Part shown: positions 59,617 through 64,000 of the stretch, in pieces
Numbering within the stretch: position 1 is the stretch's first letter
How the letters are laid out: every line of letters begins with the position of its first letter
Assembly (NCBI RefSeq): GCF_900104475.1
Contig: NZ_FNJR01000001.1
Coordinates: 483,629 to 547,628 of the forward strand
DNA: 64,000 nucleotides
Source of the DNA: Actinopolyspora xinjiangensis
GTDB taxonomy: Bacteria > Actinomycetota > Actinomycetes > Mycobacteriales > Pseudonocardiaceae
Reading direction: 5' to 3'
The notes under the pieces: generated by a model
What the model saw: the letters and a program-made list of their open reading frames with translations, nothing else
What the model was told of the DNA's origin: nothing
Database searches by the model: none
Translations under genes and position numbers: made by a program

Positions 59617-61056
59617 GTGACCAAGGGCAACGAGCCCACGAAAGCTGACTTCGTCGTCGTCGCCAACCGGCTGCCGGTCGACCTGGAACGCATGGAGGAC
59701 GGAACCCAGCGTTGGAAGCACAGCCCAGGCGGGCTGGTCACCGCGCTGGAGCCCTTCCTGCGCGCCCGCCACGGGGCGTGGGTCGGCTGGCCGGGCGTGG
59801 CCGACGTCGAAGTGGACCCCTTCGCCGACGGGGACATGTGGCTGCATCCGGTGCGCCTGTCGGCGGCCGAGTTCCGGGAGTACTACGAGGGGTTCTCCAA
59901 CGCCACGTTGTGGCCGCTTTACCACGACGTGGTGGTACCGCCGGTGTTCGACCGCTCCTGGTGGAACACCTACCAGCGGGTCAACCAGAGGTTCGCCGAA
60001 GCGGCTGCCGAAGTCAGCGCCGAGGGCGCGACCGTGTGGATCCAGGACTACCAGCTGCAGCTGGTACCGGCGATGCTGCGCGAACTGCGCCCCGACCTGC
60101 GGATCGGTTTCTTCCTGCACATCCCGTTCCCACCGGTCGAGCTGTTCATGCAGCTGCCGTGGCGCACCGAGATCGTTCGGGGGCTGCTCGGCGCCGACCT
60201 GGTGGGTTTCCACCGGCCCGGTGGTGCGCAGAACTTCATGTGGCTGGCCCGCCGTCTCGCCGGTTTCGAGCCCAGCCGCGCGCAGGTGGGGGTTCGCTCG
60301 CGTCCCGGCGTGGTTCAGGTGGGCGACCGCGTCGTGCGGGTGGGGGCCTTCCCGATCTCCATCGCCTCCGGCGAGCTCGACCAGCTCGCTCGCACGAAAG
60401 AAGTACAGCAGCGGGCCAAGGCCATCCGCGCGGAGCTGGGCAATCCGCGCCGGATCATGCTCGGGGTCGACCGCCTGGATTACACCAAGGGCATCGACGT
60501 GCGCCTCAACGCGATGTACGAGCTGCTGTCCGAGGGACACGCGAGCGTCGAGGACGTCGCGATGATCCAGGTCGCCACCCCCAGTCGGGAGCGGGTGGAG
60601 CACTACAAGCAGATGCGCGAGGACATCGAGCGCAAGGTCGGCAGCATCAACGGCGAATTCGGCCGAGTGGGTCACCCGGCCGTGCACTATTTGCACACTT
60701 CGGTGGACCGAAAGGACCTGATCGCGTTCTACTGCGCGGCCGATGTCATGATCGTCACGCCGGTTCGTGACGGGATGAACCTCGTCTGCAAGGAGTACGT
60801 GGCCTGCCGCGGCGACCTCGGGGGTAGCCTCGTACTCAGTGAGTTCGCCGGAGCGGCGGCCGAGCTCACCAGCGCCCTACTGGTGAATCCGCACGACCTG
60901 GACGGCGTCAAGGACACCATGCTGGCGGCCCTGAATCTCGACCAGGCCGAGGGACGCCGTAGGATGCGCGCATTGCGTAGGCAAGTGCTCACGCACGATG
61001 TCGACCGCTGGGCGCGGTCGTTCCTCGAGGCGTTGGGTACTTCGCCGACGAGTTGA
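59617..61056 (+). CDS. otsA: Trehalose-6-phosphate synthase OtsA (GT20)
   Basis: 479 aa from GTG 59617 (AGGAGG upstream). [100 protein letters not shown] and [20 protein letters not shown] are the GT20 hallmark blocks binding glucose-6-phosphate and UDP-glucose (or GDP-glucose). It makes trehalose-6-phosphate, which the product of the next gene on the strand can dephosphorylate. With ectABC this gives two compatible-solute pathways in the window. Confidence 0.96.
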   Translation: MTKGNEPTKADFVVVANRLPVDLERMEDGTQRWKHSPGGLVTALEPFLRARHGAWVGWPGVADVEVDPFADGDMWLHPVRLSAAEFREYYEGFSNATLWPLYHDVVVPPVFDRSWWNTYQRVNQRFAEAAAEVSAEGATVWIQDYQLQLVPAMLRELRPDLRIGFFLHIPFPPVELFMQLPWRTEIVRGLLGADLVGFHRPGGAQNFMWLARRLAGFEPSRAQVGVRSRPGVVQVGDRVVRVGAFPISIASGELDQLARTKEVQQRAKAIRAELGNPRRIMLGVDRLDYTKGIDVRLNAMYELLSEGHASVEDVAMIQVATPSRERVEHYKQMREDIERKVGSINGEFGRVGHPAVHYLHTSVDRKDLIAFYCAADVMIVTPVRDGMNLVCKEYVACRGDLGGSLVLSEFAGAAAELTSALLVNPHDLDGVKDTMLAALNLDQAEGRRRMRALRRQVLTHDVDRWARSFLEALGTSPTS

Positions 61057-61354
61057 AGTGTGATCGACGGTGAACTTTCACCTCTGCGGAACCGGGTGGG
61101 ACGGATGAGCTACGGCACGGCTGGCGGTGGATCCCGCACCACGGCCGGTCGCCGTCACCGCCCGGAACGCGAAAGACGGCCTCGTCACGAGTCGCCGTTA
61201 GTCTCGGCGACCCGACCACTTCAATAGCGACATACCGGTCGACCGGCGGCACGCGCACGCGGCCACCACGGACGGTGGGGCCGACACCGACGACGTGCCC
61301 CACGAGGTCGACCCGCGTTCCGAACATCCCGACGACCTCAACAGGAGTGTGGCG
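61057..61354. other. Spacer between otsA and otsB-GH15 fusion
   Basis: 298 bp. It contains a perfect 7-bp inverted repeat (GTCGCCG at 61191-61197, CGGCGAC at 61205-61211), possibly an otsA terminator or attenuator. GTG 61295 is in frame with the fusion gene and could be an alternative start. Confidence 0.45.
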
Positions 61355-63919
61355 TTGACCGCCGAAGCCCTCCCCGCCGAGCTTCGTCGTACGATCGTGC
61401 AGCTCGCGCGCACACCTCGCCTGCTGGTCGCCTGCGACTACGACGGCACACTGGCCCCGATCGTGGGGGATCCGAGTCAGGCCAAACCACTGCCCGAATC
61501 GGTGCACGCGATGCGCTCGCTGGCCGCCCTGCCCGCCACGACCGCCGCGGTCATCTCCGGCAGAGCCCTGCGGGACCTCGCCACGCTCTCCCGACTCCCC
61601 GCCGAGGTCCACCTGGTGGGTAGCCACGGCTCCGAGTTCGACGTCGGCTTCGTCCACGAGCTCGACCCCGACACCACGCACCTGCGGACCCAGCTGCAGC
61701 GCAGCCTGCAGGACATCACGGCGGGACAGCCCGGTGTGACGCTGGAGGCGAAGCCAGCCAGCGTCGCCGTGCACGTCCGCCGTGCCGATCCCGAGGTCAG
61801 TGAACGGGTGCTCAACGCGGTGCGCAGCGGTCCGGCCACCTGGGAAGGCGTGCAGGTCACCGACGGCAAGTCGGTGATGGAGCTCGCGGTGGTCGAAACC
61901 GACAAGGGCAACGCCTTCGAGGCGTTGCGGCACCAGATCGGCTGCACCGGGGCGATATTCCTCGGCGACGACGTCACCGACGAGAAGGTCTTCAGCAAAC
62001 TGCACGGCCCGGACCTGGGAATCAAGGTCGGCGAAGGCGACACGCTGGCCCACTACCGGGTACCGGACACCCCCGGGGTGGCGACGGTGCTGGCGCTGTT
62101 GATGGAGGAGCGCCGGACCTGGCTGTACGGCGAACAGGCACCGGCGATCGAACGGCTGTCGATGCTGGCCAACGAACGGACGGTGGCGCTGCTGACGCCG
62201 GACGCCCGGGTGACGTGGATGTGCCACCCCGGCCCGGACGCCGCGGCGGTGTTCGCCGACCTGCTCGGCGGGCAGGCCGCGGGGCACTTCTCGGTGCTGC
62301 CCGCGCAGCCGCAGCAGGAGAACGGCGGCAACGGCGCTCCCCGAAGCACGCTGCCGCTGGGGCAGCGCTACGTGCCCGGCACCATGACGGTGGAGACGCG
62401 CTGGTCCCGGCTGATGGTCACCGACTACCTGGAGCACGGCGGGGACTCCCACCGCACCGACCTGATCCGGGTGATCGAGGGCAGCACCCGCGCGGCGGTG
62501 GAGTTCGCCCCTCGCCCCGAGTTCGGGCAGGTGCCGGTGCGGATGACCGTCGAGGCCGAGGGGATCCGGGTGCACGGCACCTCCGAACCGATGGTGCTGT
62601 ACTCCCCCTCGGTGAAGTGGCGGATCACTTCGGACGGCATGCACGAGACCGCGCACGCCGAGCTGGACCTCGCCGAGGATTCCCCCGTGGTGCTGGAACT
62701 GCGGTGCGGCACCGAGACGCTGGGCTCCTCCGACCTGACCGAGCGGGAACGGCGTTCGATCGCGAACGATTACTGGTCGGAGTGGGTCGATCAGCTGCGG
62801 CTGCCCGACGTGGAGACCGACCTGGTGATCCGCTCGGCGCTGACGTTGCGCGGGCTGTGCAACACCGACACCGGTGGGATCATGGCCGCCGCCACCACCT
62901 CGCTGCCGGAGGAGATCGGTGGGGTGCGCAACTGGGACTACCGCTACTGCTGGCTGCGGGACGGGGCGATGAGCGCCCGCGCTCTGGTGTCGCTGGGCTC
63001 CACGGCGGAGGCCGAGGCCTTCCTGGACTGGCTGCACCGGGTGATGGACACACTGCCGGGTCCCGAACGGCTCCACCCGCTGTACTCGCTGGCGGGTGGC
63101 ACCCTCGGCCCGGAGGCGGTCATCGACACGCTGCCCGGCTACGCCGGTTCCCGCCCGGTTCGGGTGGGCAACCTGGCCGACCAGCAGGTTCAGTTGGACG
63201 TGTTCGGTCCCGTGGTGGAACTGGCCACCGATCTGGCGATGGCGCACGGCAAGCTGCGGGACGCCGACTGGGAACTGGTCAAGGGCATGGCCGAGGCGGT
63301 GGAACGGCGCTGGTTCGAACCCGACCACGGCATCTGGGAGGAGCGCGACGTGCCCAGGCACCACGTCTACTCCAAGGTGATGTGCTGGGTCACGATCGAT
63401 CGGGCTGTCAAACTGGCCGCCCACTACGACCGCCCCGCCGAGCCGAACTGGGTGCAGCTGCGCGAGCAGATCGCCGAGGACGTACTCAAGAACGGTTGGC
63501 ATCCCGACGTCCAGGCGTTCACCACCGCCTACGAGGGGTCCGATCTGGACGCGGCCTCGCTGCACGTGGGGCTTTCCGGTCTGATCGACCCGAGCGACGA
63601 GCGATTCAAGGCCACCGTCACGGCGATCGAGTCGGAGCTGCGCAGCGGTTCGACGGTCTACCGCTACCGCCGTGACGACGGACTGCCGGGCCACGAGGGC
63701 GGATTCCACCTGTGCGCCACTTGGCTGATCGAGGCCTACCTGTTGATCGGCAGGCGTACCGAGGCCGAGGAGTTGTTCCAGCAGATCGTGGACAACGCCG
63801 GCCCCACGGGTCTGCTCTCCGAGGAGTACGACCCGATCGCGGAGCGTTCGCTGGGCAACCATCCGCAGGCGTACTCGCACCTCGGGCTGATCCGCTGCGC
63901 CCAGTTGCTGGCCGAGTGA
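61355..63919 (+). CDS. Trehalose-6-phosphate phosphatase fused to GH15 glucoamylase/trehalase-like domain
   Basis: 854 aa from TTG 61355 (AGGAG 7 nt upstream; GTG 61295 would add 20 residues). Residues about 20-250 form the HAD-type OtsB: VACDYDGTLAPIVGDPSQAK (nucleophile Asp), AVISGRALRDLATL and GAIFLGDDVTDEKVF. Residues about 265-850 form a GH15 module with NWDYRYCWLRDGAMSARALV, GHEGGFHLCATWLIEAYLLI and GLLSEEYDPIAERSLGNHPQ, close in pattern to actinobacterial GH15 trehalases. One chain therefore combines trehalose formation with a domain family that can hydrolyse trehalose. Confidence 0.92.
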   Translation: MTAEALPAELRRTIVQLARTPRLLVACDYDGTLAPIVGDPSQAKPLPESVHAMRSLAALPATTAAVISGRALRDLATLSRLPAEVHLVGSHGSEFDVGFVHELDPDTTHLRTQLQRSLQDITAGQPGVTLEAKPASVAVHVRRADPEVSERVLNAVRSGPATWEGVQVTDGKSVMELAVVETDKGNAFEALRHQIGCTGAIFLGDDVTDEKVFSKLHGPDLGIKVGEGDTLAHYRVPDTPGVATVLALLMEERRTWLYGEQAPAIERLSMLANERTVALLTPDARVTWMCHPGPDAAAVFADLLGGQAAGHFSVLPAQPQQENGGNGAPRSTLPLGQRYVPGTMTVETRWSRLMVTDYLEHGGDSHRTDLIRVIEGSTRAAVEFAPRPEFGQVPVRMTVEAEGIRVHGTSEPMVLYSPSVKWRITSDGMHETAHAELDLAEDSPVVLELRCGTETLGSSDLTERERRSIANDYWSEWVDQLRLPDVETDLVIRSALTLRGLCNTDTGGIMAAATTSLPEEIGGVRNWDYRYCWLRDGAMSARALVSLGSTAEAEAFLDWLHRVMDTLPGPERLHPLYSLAGGTLGPEAVIDTLPGYAGSRPVRVGNLADQQVQLDVFGPVVELATDLAMAHGKLRDADWELVKGMAEAVERRWFEPDHGIWEERDVPRHHVYSKVMCWVTIDRAVKLAAHYDRPAEPNWVQLREQIAEDVLKNGWHPDVQAFTTAYEGSDLDAASLHVGLSGLIDPSDERFKATVTAIESELRSGSTVYRYRRDDGLPGHEGGFHLCATWLIEAYLLIGRRTEAEELFQQIVDNAGPTGLLSEEYDPIAERSLGNHPQAYSHLGLIRCAQLLAE

Positions 63920-64000
63920 GTCGAGTTCGGACGACTGGCCGGGTGTCCTCCGGGCAGTACCCCGCCGGTGGCGGGACGCGACAGCGAGATTTCCGCCACC

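Noticed and set aside
60989-63880. 963-codon open frame antisense to otsB-GH15 and similar long antisense frames (for example 568-2436, 13867-15006, 42046-43542)
   Set aside because: They are GC-skew shadows of real genes: no domains, high Arg/Gly/His composition, no ribosome sites, and the sense frames carry clear family motifs.

Overview
The window is GC-rich, high-coding-density chromosomal DNA from an actinomycete. GTG and TTG starts are frequent. The marker families are actinobacterial: DasR and a dre operator, XRE/DUF5753 with DUF397, a DUF574-type methyltransferase, EspG and EspR relatives, and a SARP regulator. Complete ectABC plus trehalose genes suggest a salt- or drought-adapted Pseudonocardiales-type organism such as Actinopolyspora or Saccharopolyspora; that placement is inference. 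There is no rRNA, no insertion sequence, no CRISPR array and a single tRNA.

Layout. At 0-6.3 kb there is a cut secreted S1 protease, a membrane protein, a threonine/serine dehydratase and an amino-sugar unit: a dasR-like regulator divergent from a SIS-domain enzyme and a BadF-type kinase, with a dre palindrome between them. At 6.3-10.1 kb there is a DUF3159 membrane protein and an ESX-associated pair (EspG-like and a 657-aa proline-rich protein). At 10.7-16.2 kb there is an SGNH hydrolase, a 965-aa SARP/AfsR regulator and an ADP-ribosylglycohydrolase. At 16.4-18.9 kb lies ectABC without ectD. At 19-24 kb there is a trypsin-like protease, a methyltransferase, an S15-type secreted hydrolase and a GlsB-type protein. 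At 24.1-28.5 kb there is a type VII secretion-linked operon: a WXG100-like protein, a large T7SS-secreted-type protein and four uncharacterised proteins, two of them paralogues. At 28.9-31.4 kb there is an XRE/DUF397 regulatory island.

The accessory part begins at about 31 kb. At 31.5-37.0 kb there is a locus with an AfsA-type hotdog protein, a truncated KAS III, a DUF2165 membrane protein, a TetR regulator, an MFS exporter, an unknown protein and a HAD phosphatase. This gene set could make, export and sense a butyrolactone-like signal, or be the remains of such a locus. An orphan cas6e follows at 37.3-38.1 kb, then an EspR-like regulator behind interleaved inverted repeats. At 39-50 kb there are metabolic genes: PAP2, an alpha/beta hydrolase with a Baeyer-Villiger monooxygenase, a second threonine dehydratase, a quinone oxidoreductase under an 18-bp palindrome, GNAT proteins, pirin and a VOC protein.

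At 50.6-54.9 kb a RecB/AddB/Cas4-like Fe-S nuclease protein, carrying a frameshift at a G6 run, is coupled by a 4-bp gap to a small SF1 helicase. This is the best candidate here for an undescribed nucleic-acid-processing or defence system. At 55-57 kb there is a HIT protein and two further frameshifted genes beside a perfect 19-bp tandem duplication. At 57.3-64 kb there is tRNA-Thr(TGT), a ThrE-type exporter, otsA, and a trehalose-6-phosphate phosphatase fused to a GH15 glycosidase.

Ectoine and trehalose synthesis give the window a compatible-solute theme. Many gene pairs are translationally coupled (4-11 bp overlaps), and long GC-rich inverted repeats mark most convergent gene ends.
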